Assembly (NCBI GenBank): GCA_007134175.1
Contig: SLLF01000234.1
Span: 1-5,979 of the forward strand
Direction of reading: 5' to 3'
From: Kiritimatiellia bacterium
Lineage (GTDB): Bacteria > Verrucomicrobiota > Kiritimatiellia > SLAD01
Length of the DNA: 5,979 bases
Positions 1 to 5,643 of this stretch are shown here, piece after piece; position 1 is the stretch's first letter, and each line of letters opens with the position of its first letter. The position numbers and the translations under genes are program-made. Below the pieces are notes generated by a model. It saw nothing but the letters and a program-made list of their open reading frames with translations, did no database searches and was not told the origin of the DNA.

Positions 1-447
1 ATCCGGCATCAGGGTAATGGCCCGCTGGATATGATCTTCGATTTCATGCGCCAATTCAATGCGCCGTATCACTCCAACCACATTTGCCATGCGCCCTTTG
101 GCCATAGCCATCACAAAGTAGGGGTGGCCTTTGTCCGGATAAAGAGTGATACCCTTTTCGGCAACATCTTTGGCTTTTTGAAAATACGCTCTCTGGGAAG
201 ATGCATCCGTGCCCCGAAAACCGATAATGGCGTAGAGCATGCTTGCATTCCACAATGCTTCGTAATGCTGCGGGTCTTTTTCCAAGATGGCCAGGTACGT
301 TTGTAGTGCGCGCTCCTCTTCCAGTTCAGCCCTAAAGGTTTGTGCTGCTGCAAACATTTTGGAGATATCAGGCACTGATTGCGCCATAACCGTGGCCACA
401 CAAAAAAGATAGCTAAGGCTCATGAGCAAAGATGGTATGACACTCAT
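1..447 (-). CDS. Exported tetratricopeptide-repeat protein (partial, C-terminus beyond left edge)
   Basis: An open frame reads from an ATG at 447 down to base 1 without a stop: 149 residues of a longer protein. Residues 1-23 look like a Sec signal peptide, with a hydrophobic run (LMSLSYLFCVATVMAQ) and likely cleavage after the AQ; there is no lipobox. Residues 32-66 (AAAQTFRAELEEERALQTY, then LEKDPQHYEALW) have the helix-turn-helix spacing and the DP turn of a TPR. A second repeat-like stretch covers about 88-120 (AKDVAEKGITLYPDK, FVMAMAKGRMA), and a third begins at 136-149, ending in LMPD. The pattern YFQKAKDVAEKGI...YPD resembles exported TPR proteins common in Bacteroidota and relatives. 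A scaffold or binding role is typical of the fold; the partner is unknown. No Shine-Dalgarno is visible before either Met1 or the alternative Met9 (423). The gene is divergent from lpxI and, at about 50% GC, poorer in GC than its neighbours. Confidence 0.75.
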   Translation of the reverse strand, partial: MSVIPSLLMSLSYLFCVATVMAQSVPDISKMFAAAQTFRAELEEERALQTYLAILEKDPQHYEALWNASMLYAIIGFRGTDASSQRAYFQKAKDVAEKGITLYPDKGHPYFVMAMAKGRMANVVGVIRRIELAHEIEDHIQRAITLMPD

Positions 448-601
448 ACGCACCAACAAGGTTTAGCTGTTTTCATAATAAAGCGCAACATCATCGCGTA
501 GGAAATACTTGCATTCGGGGAGCCAATCGGTAACCTCAGCGGCCGCTGGCCACTTGAATCTATTGTTTCCCGCCGTTATGAATTGCGTTAGGATGCGCGC
601 C
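448..601. promoter_or_regulatory. Divergent intergenic region; weak candidate lpxI promoter
   Basis: This 154-nt gap separates the divergent TPR gene and lpxI and must hold their promoters unless lpxI is read from elsewhere. On the plus strand, TTGAAT (554-559) and TATGAA (577-582) are 17 nt apart, a passable sigma70-like pair with 4 of 6 matches in each box. It would start transcription near 589, leaving a very short leader that just contains the lpxI Shine-Dalgarno AGGA (590-593). On the minus strand, TATTAT (480-475) could be a -10 box for the TPR gene, but no matching -35 is seen. The stretch is AT-richer than the lpx genes. These calls are tentative. Confidence 0.3.
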
Positions 602-1441
602 ATGCCGTCCAGTTCCGTACATGCATTGTTGATCATTGCCGGGCGCGGGGTCTACCCGCGCCTCTTGGCGGAGTCGGCGCGTGCCCAGGGGGTGGAGCGT
701 ATCGCGGCGGTGGCGTTCAAGGGGGAAACCGACCGCCGCCTGGCGGCGGTGGTGGATGACATCTACTGGCTGAATCTGGGGCGGCTCGGGGCGGTACTGG
801 ACGCCTGCCGCGCCAGCCAAATCCATACGGTGGTGATGGCGGGCCAGATTACACCCACTCATCTTTTCCGGCTGCGGCTGGATGCGCCTATGCGGGCGCT
901 GCTGGCCGCGCTGCCGGAACGCAACGCCCACACCATCTTCGGGGCGGTCTGCGATGAATTGCGTGCCGCCGGGCTGGAGCTGATGGAGGCGCACTGTTTC
1001 ATGGAGTCGGCCATGCCCGCTCCGGGTCCATTGGCTGGACCGGCACCCGACGCGCGCGCTGCCGCCGATATCGAACTGGGCTTGCGCGTGGCGAAGGCCA
1101 CCAGCGGTCTGGATATCGGCCAGACGGTGGTGGTTAAGGCCGGTACCGTGCTCGCCGTCGAGGCCTTTGAAGGCACGGACGCGACTATCGTGCGGGCCGG
1201 CCACCTGGGTGGCCCCGGTAGCGTGGTGGTGAAAGTGGCCAAGCAAGGCCACGACATGCGGTTCGACATCCCGGTGGTGGGCGAACGCACGATACGCAAG
1301 CTGCGCCGCGCCAAAGCCGCTGTGCTGGCCGTGGAAGCGCACCGAACGATATTGCTCGACAAGGATAAGGTAATCGCTGCGGCGGCGCACTATGGCATCA
1401 GCCTGCTGGCCGTGGCTTTCACGCGGGAGAATGGAACATGA
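602..1441 (+). CDS. lpxI: UDP-2,3-diacylglucosamine pyrophosphatase LpxI
   Basis: LpxI hydrolyses UDP-2,3-diacylglucosamine to lipid X plus UMP in the lipid A pathway and replaces the unrelated LpxH in many bacteria. The protein is 279 residues, the usual size for this family (formerly DUF1009). Visible marks: the N-terminal LLIIAGRGVYPRLLAE (9-24), the central VVMAGQITPTHLF and AHTIFGAVCDEL regions, the G-rich C-terminal HLGGPGSVVVKVAKQGHDMRFDIPVVG area, and the end VLAVEAHRTILLDKD. The Asp of RFDIP (D222) lies about where the catalytic Asp225 of Caulobacter LpxI is reported; that match is from memory. The start at 602 is chosen because AGGA (590-593) sits 8 nt upstream and the GRGVYP motif then begins at residue 14. 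The frame stays open back to an ATG at 509, but those 31 residues have no family resemblance. The stop overlaps the next start by 4 nt (ATGA), so the genes are translationally coupled. Confidence 0.93.
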   Translation: MPSSSVHALLIIAGRGVYPRLLAESARAQGVERIAAVAFKGETDRRLAAVVDDIYWLNLGRLGAVLDACRASQIHTVVMAGQITPTHLFRLRLDAPMRALLAALPERNAHTIFGAVCDELRAAGLELMEAHCFMESAMPAPGPLAGPAPDARAAADIELGLRVAKATSGLDIGQTVVVKAGTVLAVEAFEGTDATIVRAGHLGGPGSVVVKVAKQGHDMRFDIPVVGERTIRKLRRAKAAVLAVEAHRTILLDKDKVIAAAAHYGISLLAVAFTRENGT

Positions 1442-2391
1442 CAAATTCGCGAAGGGTTAGAACAGCGGTAGTTGGAACTGGCGCACTGGGCCAGCACCAT
1501 GCCCGGATCTACGGGGCGTTGCCTGCAGCCGAGCTGGTAGGGGTCTACGACGTGGATACCGCGCGCTGCCAGGAAATTGCGGCCGCGCACGGTACGCGCG
1601 CCTTGGGCTCGCTGACCGAAGTGATCGAACAGGCAGAGGCGGTCAGCGTGGTTGTTCCCACGGACCAGCACCGCGCCGTGGCTGGGACATTGATCGAAGC
1701 CGGCTTGCATGTCCTGATCGAAAAGCCGATCGCGGCGACGACGGCAGAGGCGCGGGAATTGGTGGCGCTGGCGCAGGATCGGGACGTGATTGTGCAGGTG
1801 GGGCATGTGGAGCGTTTCAATCCGGTGTTGAGCTACCTGGAACGGGCCGCGCCCCAACCACGCTTTATCGAAGCCCATCGCCTGGCGCCATATCCGCCAC
1901 CCCGGCGCGGGTTGCATCCACGGGGGACGGAGGTGAGCGTGGTGTTGGACCTGATGATCCACGATATCGAAGTGATTCTGCACTTGGTGCAGTCGCCGGT
2001 GAAGGCCGTTCACGCGGTGGGGGCACCGGTGCTGAGCCCCACGGAAGATATCGCCAATGTGCGCCTGGCTTTCGAAAACGGCTGTGTCGCCAATATCACC
2101 GCCAGCCGGATCAGTCCGGAACGGATGCGCAAGATCCGTGTATTCCTGGAGGATGCCTATATCTCGTTGGACTACCAGGCGCAAGCCGGCGAAATCTTCC
2201 GCAAGGTGGCCAGCGGCTTTGACCGTGAACCGGTACCAATTGAAAAAGGCGAACCATTGGCCAACCAACTGGATTCGTTTATTGGCTGCGTAGCGCGACG
2301 CGATCAGCCGGTGGTGTCCGGCGAACACGCCGCGAGGGCCTTGTCGCTGGCGATCGATATCCTCGAACGGTTGGGCGAGGGCGCTTCGTGA
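1438..2391 (+). CDS. Gfo/Idh/MocA-family oxidoreductase, GnnA-like (putative UDP-GlcNAc 3-dehydrogenase)
   Basis: This is a 317-residue NAD(P)-dependent sugar oxidoreductase. The N-terminal Rossmann fold shows AVVGTGALGQHHARIY (GxGxxG type) followed by the acidic YDVD at the end of strand 2, which favours NAD. The family lysine is in EKPI (E95-I98), followed by GHVERF (122-127) and the substrate-site motif DLMIHDIE (171-178) with the conserved histidine H175. Its position between lpxI and lpxB, with 4-nt overlaps on both sides, points to a lipid A role. In Acidithiobacillus ferrooxidans, GnnA of this family oxidises the 3-OH of UDP-GlcNAc and GnnB transaminates it, giving a diamino sugar that carries amide-linked acyl chains. 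No GnnB-like gene is present here, so the exact substrate is inferred, not shown. Family membership is secure; the GnnA assignment is moderate. Confidence 0.88.
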   Translation: MTNSRRVRTAVVGTGALGQHHARIYGALPAAELVGVYDVDTARCQEIAAAHGTRALGSLTEVIEQAEAVSVVVPTDQHRAVAGTLIEAGLHVLIEKPIAATTAEARELVALAQDRDVIVQVGHVERFNPVLSYLERAAPQPRFIEAHRLAPYPPPRRGLHPRGTEVSVVLDLMIHDIEVILHLVQSPVKAVHAVGAPVLSPTEDIANVRLAFENGCVANITASRISPERMRKIRVFLEDAYISLDYQAQAGEIFRKVASGFDREPVPIEKGEPLANQLDSFIGCVARRDQPVVSGEHAARALSLAIDILERLGEGAS

Positions 2392-3551
2392 GCCGATCGC
2401 TACTGGTGGTGGCGGGCGAGATTTCGGGTGATCAGCACGCCGCCCGGGTGGTGAAATCCGTCCGCGACCAGTGCCCGGATTGGACGTTCTGGGGAATTGG
2501 CGGCGATGGATTGCAAGCGGCGGGGGTGGAGTGCCTCTACGATAGCCGCGACATGGCGGTGCTGGGATTGAGCGAGGTGCTGCGGCGCTTCAGTTTTTTT
2601 CGCCGGGTCTTTCACCATCTTTGCCGCGAGATGGATCGGCGTCGCCCGGATGCCGTGCTGCTGGTCGACTATCCCGGCTTTAACCTGCGGCTGGCACGGG
2701 CGGCTCACGCGCGCGGAATCAAAGTGATCTACTACATTTGTCCCCAAGTGTGGGCCTGGCACCGGTCGCGCATTGCACGTATGGCGCAGTGGGTGGACCG
2801 GTTGTTGGTCATCTTCCCCTTCGAGGTCGAGGTCTTTGCCGGAACGGACTTACACGTGGATTTCGTGGGGCATCCGCTGGTCGATCAAGCGCGCGTGGCC
2901 TTGGCCGCGCCGTTGCAGGAGCTGCCGTGGCCCGCTGCCGGTCCACGGGTGGCCCTGCTACCGGGTAGTCGCCGCCAGGAAGTCGAGCGCATTTTACCGC
3001 CCATGTGGGCGGCGGCCCGAGAATTGGCCCGTACGCAGCCCGCCGCCGCGTTTATCATCGCAGCCCCTTCGCCAGCCATAGCGGAAGCCGTTGCGCGTGT
3101 GCAGGCGACGTTGCCCGCCGGCGACGGGCCGCCCGTGGCCGTGGTGACCGGTCAAACGCGGGAAGTGCTGCGGCAGGCGCGCGGCGCGATGGTCGCCTCG
3201 GGCACCGCCACGATTGAGACGGCCTTGATGGGGTGTCCCTTCATCGTCGTCTACAAGACGGCGACCTTGACCTATTGGTTCGGCAAACGGTTGATTCGGG
3301 TGCCGTACTTGGGGATGGTCAATATCGTCGCGCAACGGTTGCTTTGTCCCGAGTTCCTGCAGCACGACGCCCAGCCCGCTCCGATGGCTGCCGCCTTGGC
3401 GCCACTGCTTGCGGATGGACCGGTGCGCGAGGCCATGATTGAGGGCCTGCGCGAAGTCGCCGCTGCATTGGGCGAGATGGACCCCGTCACGGCGGCTGCG
3501 GATAGTGTACTACGGGCCGTGGACTCACGAACTGCGAATGAACGCCAATGA
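2388..3551 (+). CDS. lpxB: Lipid-A-disaccharide synthase LpxB
   Basis: LpxB is the GT19 glycosyltransferase that condenses lipid X with UDP-2,3-diacylglucosamine, releasing UDP, on the inner face of the cytoplasmic membrane. The 387 residues match the usual length of about 380. Family landmarks in order: VAGEISGDQHAARV (8-21), GIGGDGLQAAG, MAVLGLSEVLRRF, VDYPGFNLRLAR, YYICPQVWAWHRSRI, FVGHPLVD, LLPGSRRQEVERI (PGSR at 192-195) and SGTATIETALMGCPFIVVYK (from S271), the last forming the nucleotide-sugar site, then YLGMVNIVA. Translation starts at a GTG that overlaps the previous stop as GTGA. A family-like C-terminus ends near ADSVLRAV; the last nine residues (DSRTANERQ) come from a small repeat that runs past the stop. 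The gene follows LpxI, which supplies its acceptor substrate. Confidence 0.96.
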   Translation: MSRSLLVVAGEISGDQHAARVVKSVRDQCPDWTFWGIGGDGLQAAGVECLYDSRDMAVLGLSEVLRRFSFFRRVFHHLCREMDRRRPDAVLLVDYPGFNLRLARAAHARGIKVIYYICPQVWAWHRSRIARMAQWVDRLLVIFPFEVEVFAGTDLHVDFVGHPLVDQARVALAAPLQELPWPAAGPRVALLPGSRRQEVERILPPMWAAARELARTQPAAAFIIAAPSPAIAEAVARVQATLPAGDGPPVAVVTGQTREVLRQARGAMVASGTATIETALMGCPFIVVYKTATLTYWFGKRLIRVPYLGMVNIVAQRLLCPEFLQHDAQPAPMAAALAPLLADGPVREAMIEGLREVAAALGEMDPVTAAADSVLRAVDSRTANERQ

Positions 3552-3560
3552 GCGCGAATG
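3531..3560. repeat. Three imperfect 10-bp tandem units across the lpxB stop codon
   Basis: Units actgcgaatg (3531-3540), aacgccaatg (3541-3550) and agcgcgaatg (3551-3560) share the pattern A-N-N-G-C-N-A-A-T-G. The lpxB stop (TGA, 3549-3551) lies inside the array, so the array supplies the end of the protein. From memory, GCGAATGAACGCGAATG-type repeats are common between genes in several environmental phyla. The units differ at two or more positions, so this may be a remnant. Confidence 0.45.
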
Positions 3561-3614
3561 CGGGGAGGAATCCCAAGATCGCAATGTTCGGCTACCACGG
3601 GCACGCTTACCTCC

Positions 3615-3677
3615 TGTCATTTTGAGCGGAGCGGAAGCGCAGTCGAAAAATCTCGTTCTTCGCCAGGCCGCTTGGCG
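3615..3677. repeat. Dispersed repeat of the GTCATTTTGAGCGGAGCG type with hairpin tail
   Basis: The core (3615-3655) reads tgtcattttgagcggagcgg, then aagcgcagtcgaaaaatctcg. It closely matches, from memory, a very widespread intergenic element (TGTCATCCTGAGCGNAGCG...AGTCGAAGGATCTC) found in Acidobacteriota, Chloroflexota, Verrucomicrobiota and others. It is followed by a 5-bp hairpin, CGCCA (3661-3665) with TGGCG (3673-3677). The function and means of spread are not known to me. Copy number in this genome cannot be seen from one window. Confidence 0.6.
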
Positions 3678-3713
3678 GAAGGGAATCACACACTGCGATA
3701 TTTCAGCTTCTCC

Positions 3714-3737
3714 CGCAGAGGCGCGGAGACGCGGAGG
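3714..3737. repeat. GCAGAGGCGCGGAGACGCGGAG dispersed repeat
   Basis: The element has an internal period of about 8 bases: cgcagagg, cgcggaga, cgcggagg. Sequences of the form CGCAGAGGCGCAGAGACGCAGAG are, from memory, one of the commonest intergenic repeats in planctomycetes, verrucomicrobia and cyanobacteria. Only one copy is present here. The high purine bias of the plus strand is visible by eye. Confidence 0.6.
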
Positions 3738-3758
3738 TTCACGCTGCAAGATTTCATC

Positions 3759-3779
3759 GTTTTCCAAGGCCTGGAAAAC
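3759..3779. repeat. Inverted repeat GTTTTCCA-N5-TGGAAAAC
   Basis: The two 8-bp arms (3759-3766 and 3772-3779) are perfectly complementary around the 5-nt centre aggcc. Palindromes built on TTTTCCAA...TTGGAAAA recur between genes in Verrucomicrobiota and leave translated phrases such as FQGLEN in spurious ORFs; that is a recollection, not something shown here. It could form a hairpin in RNA on either strand, but the T-run does not sit after the stem as in a terminator. Confidence 0.6.
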
Positions 3780-3842
3780 ACTGGCCGCTTTGCTTCCAAC
3801 GGTTGGCGGGCGACCTGTGACGGGGAACTCGCTTGCTGAAAG

Positions 3843-3949
3843 CCCCGGGCTGGCGCTCGGGGAGCCTAGGAAGCGAACCCACCAAGACCCCTGGGAACAC
3901 CGGGCGCTAGCTCGGTTATTCCCGCCAGCCTTGTAAAGCGGACCCACCA
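3843..3949. repeat. Twice-repeated module: 4-nt-loop hairpin plus AAGCGRACCCACCA box
   Basis: Hairpin 1 has arms CCCCGGGC (3843-3850) and GCTCGGGG (3855-3862) around TGGC. Hairpin 2 has arms ACCGGGC (3899-3905) and GCTCGGT (3910-3916) around GCTA. Both share CCGGGC-N4-GCTCGG, including the same G-T wobble. Each is followed by a box: aagcgaacccacca (3871-3884) and aagcggacccacca (3936-3949), 13 of 14 bases alike and 65 nt apart. The spacing from hairpin to box differs (8 and 19 nt), so this is an old or modular duplication. The second box abuts the 3' end of the pseudopilin gene. Confidence 0.6.
3899..3916 (+). terminator. Possible weak terminator for the lpx operon (hairpin 2)
   Basis: A 7-bp GC-rich stem with a 4-nt loop is followed on the plus strand by TATT. 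This is suggestive of intrinsic termination for transcripts leaving lpxB, but the T-run is poor and the hairpin lies nearly 350 nt after the stop. On the minus strand, hairpin 1 is followed by CTTTC, equally weak, and could serve the pseudopilin operon. Neither is a textbook terminator. Confidence 0.25.
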
Positions 3950-3953
3950 TGTG

Positions 3954-4736
3954 TCAGCGCAGATAGCGCATATCGCCCCGCGGGGCGAATCGGCCGATTT
4001 GTGCGTGGGGTGCCCGGCGATCAAGGGTGTCGGGATCCATCTCCAATAATCCGGTGGACCCGTTGGCGAACGCAACCATGGCCCGGCCGTTATGACGGAA
4101 GTGGACGGTGGTTTCGCGGTCGTCGATCCCGTAGAATTCCTCGATCATGGGACGGTTGGGCGTGGCCGGCGGCTGGAAGGTGTTGACCTGGGCCGAGGTG
4201 GCGAAAACAACCGTTTCCTCCGGGCGCGCCAGATCGAAGCTGCGCGCCGGCTCGCTGTTGCCTATCCAGCCGCGCCGCGCATCGCCGTCGCGATCCGCCA
4301 GCAACACGTTGTAGCCGATACCGATGTAGCCGAACCGATACTTCGGCTTAAACGCGCGGCCCGTGTGGCCAAAGGAGGGATCCGGATTGAGCGCGGCCGG
4401 CACATAACCTGCCAGCGGGCCCTGATCGGGATCGAACTGACGTTCCCCTTCCGGCGCACGCGTGCTGGAGATTGTTTCAAAACCGAACCACCAGCGGACT
4501 CCCGCTTCCTGGCCATCGGTGGGCAGCACCGTTTCACGGTAACGCCAGAACCGGTCCTGGTTGTCCGCTAGATAGGCCACCGAACCCAGGGTCAACTGCC
4601 GAATGTTGTTGGCCGACACGGCCAGCGAGGCGGATTGAAACGCCCCGCGGACCGGGCCCAGCGCCAGCATGATCAATAAGCTGACGATACCGATAACAGC
4701 CAGCAATTCAATTAAGGTGAACCCTTGCCTTCTCAT
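3954..4736 (-). CDS. Pseudopilin-like protein with prepilin N-terminus and H-X9-NG motif
   Basis: The 260-residue protein begins MRRQGFTLIELLAVIGIVSL: a prepilin peptidase site (G5|F6), the conserved Glu at mature position 5 (E10), and a transmembrane helix to about residue 28. The rest is a soluble domain of the kind attached to type II secretion-like pseudopilins in Verrucomicrobiota and Lentisphaerota, ending in an H-X9-NG motif (HNGRAMVAFANG, H215 to G226), a variant of the usual H-X9-DG. Start 4736 is preferred to an in-frame ATG at 4790 because only it places the cleavage site properly; GGACGGG about 8 nt upstream is a modest ribosome site. It begins 29 nt after the PEP-CTERM stop, so the two are probably one transcript under the cobalamin leader. 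Such proteins are often orphan and abundant. The specific function is unknown. Confidence 0.85.
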   Translation of the reverse strand: MRRQGFTLIELLAVIGIVSLLIMLALGPVRGAFQSASLAVSANNIRQLTLGSVAYLADNQDRFWRYRETVLPTDGQEAGVRWWFGFETISSTRAPEGERQFDPDQGPLAGYVPAALNPDPSFGHTGRAFKPKYRFGYIGIGYNVLLADRDGDARRGWIGNSEPARSFDLARPEETVVFATSAQVNTFQPPATPNRPMIEEFYGIDDRETTVHFRHNGRAMVAFANGSTGLLEMDPDTLDRRAPHAQIGRFAPRGDMRYLR

Positions 4737-4765
4737 GATTCGTACCCGTCCAGCGGGCGGCGCGG

Positions 4766-5527
4766 TCACGCCCGGCGCCGACGAAACCAAGCAAGCATGC
4801 CCGCCCCCAACAGCACCAAGACCGCTGCGGAAGGCTCCGGTATGGCCGCCAGCGCGGGGCCGGGAGGGCCACCGGCGTGACTAAGGGCGTACCAGCCATC
4901 GTTCACCAATGATGTATCCGAGGCCCCCAGCGTTGCAAAACCCCACCAGCCCGGATAGGTCGTCGTGGGCCCGGCTTGGAAGAACGTGCCGGGGACGTTG
5001 ACATTCTCGTCTACTGCCTCGCCGAGGTAGAATTCCCAACCAAAGCCTTCGAGGTACTGGTCAACCACATTGAGTGGTGCGCCGTCAAAGGCCAGCGGCC
5101 CTTCCCAGCCCGGCTGGGTATTGATATCCCACACCCCATCGACAAAATCCGAACTAACCGCGTTCCCGACGTCATCCACGGTTCCCACCACATCAAACGC
5201 TGTTGCGCTGTTTTGATACCCCAGTCCGAATATAAACGCGCCAAAACCGGCGTCGTTGTCCACGCGCGCAAAGAAGCGCGGATCGCCTGTTACCAGTGAA
5301 GTGATCATGTCATAGACCGTCAAGGTGCCGTCCCAGCGGAATCCCCAGGCCAGCGTCTCGTTTGCCTTGCCGTCGTCCCAGTCAACGACGAAGGCGGAGC
5401 GGTTGGCGCCGGATCCCCAGTAATGCAGGTCGCTCCAGTCGGCCACTTGTGCCTGTGTGGCAGTGACGCCGCTCCATACCAGCAGCACGCCCAGTGCACC
5501 GATTCTTACGGATTGCTTCGTTCGCAT
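4766..5527 (-). CDS. PEP-CTERM surface protein of unknown function, downstream of a cobalamin riboswitch
   Basis: The product is 253 residues. Residues 1-26 form a signal peptide (hydrophobic GALGVLLVWSGVTA, likely cut after A26). The C-terminus is a standard PEP-CTERM sorting signal: P230-E231-P232, a hydrophobic segment (SAAVLVLLGAGMLAWF) and the basic tail RRRRA, read by an exosortase not present in the window. The middle is acidic and rich in Trp, Gly and Asp, with phrases such as SAFVVDWDDG (44-53), LAWGFRWDG (59-67), GDPRFFARVD, FIFGLGYQN and YPGWWGFATL. I recall similar WGFRWDG/DPR proteins with PEP-CTERM ends in environmental bacteria but know no assigned function. The start at 5527 is chosen over an in-frame ATG at 5584 because the signal peptide then starts cleanly and AAGGGG (5538-5533) lies 5 nt before it. 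Cobalamin control hints at a corrinoid-related envelope role. Confidence 0.88.
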   Translation of the reverse strand: MRTKQSVRIGALGVLLVWSGVTATQAQVADWSDLHYWGSGANRSAFVVDWDDGKANETLAWGFRWDGTLTVYDMITSLVTGDPRFFARVDNDAGFGAFIFGLGYQNSATAFDVVGTVDDVGNAVSSDFVDGVWDINTQPGWEGPLAFDGAPLNVVDQYLEGFGWEFYLGEAVDENVNVPGTFFQAGPTTTYPGWWGFATLGASDTSLVNDGWYALSHAGGPPGPALAAIPEPSAAVLVLLGAGMLAWFRRRRA

Positions 5528-5643
5528 GTTTTCCCCTTCTGCTCCTTCAGCGGGAGCGATTGTGAATCGCCATCGGTGATGCAAAGGGAAAACACCCGTC
5601 TTCCTCCCTGCTTTTTCCGCGAAAGCGATTCGGTTAGGTAACA
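5528..5643 (-). promoter_or_regulatory. Riboswitch expression platform with SD-sequestering helix
   Basis: Read on the minus strand, GTTTTCCCTTT (5593-5583) can pair over 11 bp, with one G-U, with AAGGGGAAAAC (5538-5528), the Shine-Dalgarno and spacer just before the PEP-CTERM ATG. A competing partner, GGAAAA (5618-5613), can pair with TTTTCC (5592-5587). A second set of alternatives is nested with the first: GAATCGC (5631-5625) with GCGATTC (5570-5564), or GCGATT (5570-5565) with AATCGC (5561-5556). The layout fits a translational off-switch driven by the riboswitch. The pairings are read by eye; no energies were computed. Confidence 0.6.

Larger units (their letters stand above)
3552..3953. 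other. Gene-free convergent intergenic region built from short repeats
   Basis: These 402 bases lie between the plus-strand lpx operon and the minus-strand pseudopilin gene. Open frames cross the region on both strands, but none has a recognisable domain, a ribosome site or consistent codon use, and their protein similarities would come from the repeats. It holds, in order: the tail of the 10-bp tandem array, a GTCATTTTGAGCGGAGCG element with a small hairpin, a GCGGAGACGCGGAG element, an 8-bp inverted repeat, and a twice-repeated hairpin plus AAGCGRACCCACCA unit. Both operons must terminate somewhere here. Confidence 0.7.

Noticed and set aside
509..601. N-terminal extension of LpxI from the ATG at 509
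   Set aside because: The 31 extra residues have no family similarity and no Shine-Dalgarno is apparent before 509; the ATG at 602 has AGGA at good spacing and gives the standard length.
560..1444. 294-codon open frame antisense to lpxI
   Set aside because: It mirrors lpxI in a GC-rich genome where antisense stops are rare. The translation is rich in His, Gln and Arg with no recognisable domain.
1390..2328. 312-codon open frame antisense to the oxidoreductase
   Set aside because: Same reason: a compositional shadow with no domain, while the plus-strand frame carries a full set of Gfo/Idh/MocA motifs.
3714..3949. CRISPR array or integron-type attachment sites in the repeat-rich gap
   Set aside because: There are no regularly spaced identical repeats with unique spacers and no cas or integrase gene; the 14-base boxes occur only twice, with unequal flanking structure.
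3439..3950. Overlapping open frames on both strands of the lpxB-pseudopilin gap (up to 165 codons)
   Set aside because: They run through the lpxB end and several dispersed repeats, have no ribosome site or domain, and would match database proteins only through the same repeats.
4092..4571. 159-codon plus-strand frame inside the pseudopilin gene
   Set aside because: Antisense shadow; the minus-strand frame has the prepilin N-terminus and the H-X9-NG motif.
4737..4790. N-terminal extension of the pseudopilin from 4790
   Set aside because: It overlaps the PEP-CTERM gene and would bury the prepilin cleavage site 18 residues in; the ATG at 4736 gives the classic short basic leader.
5528..5584. 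N-terminal extension of the PEP-CTERM protein from 5584
   Set aside because: It would translate the switch region and put 19 residues ahead of a normal signal peptide; AAGGGG is correctly spaced from 5527.
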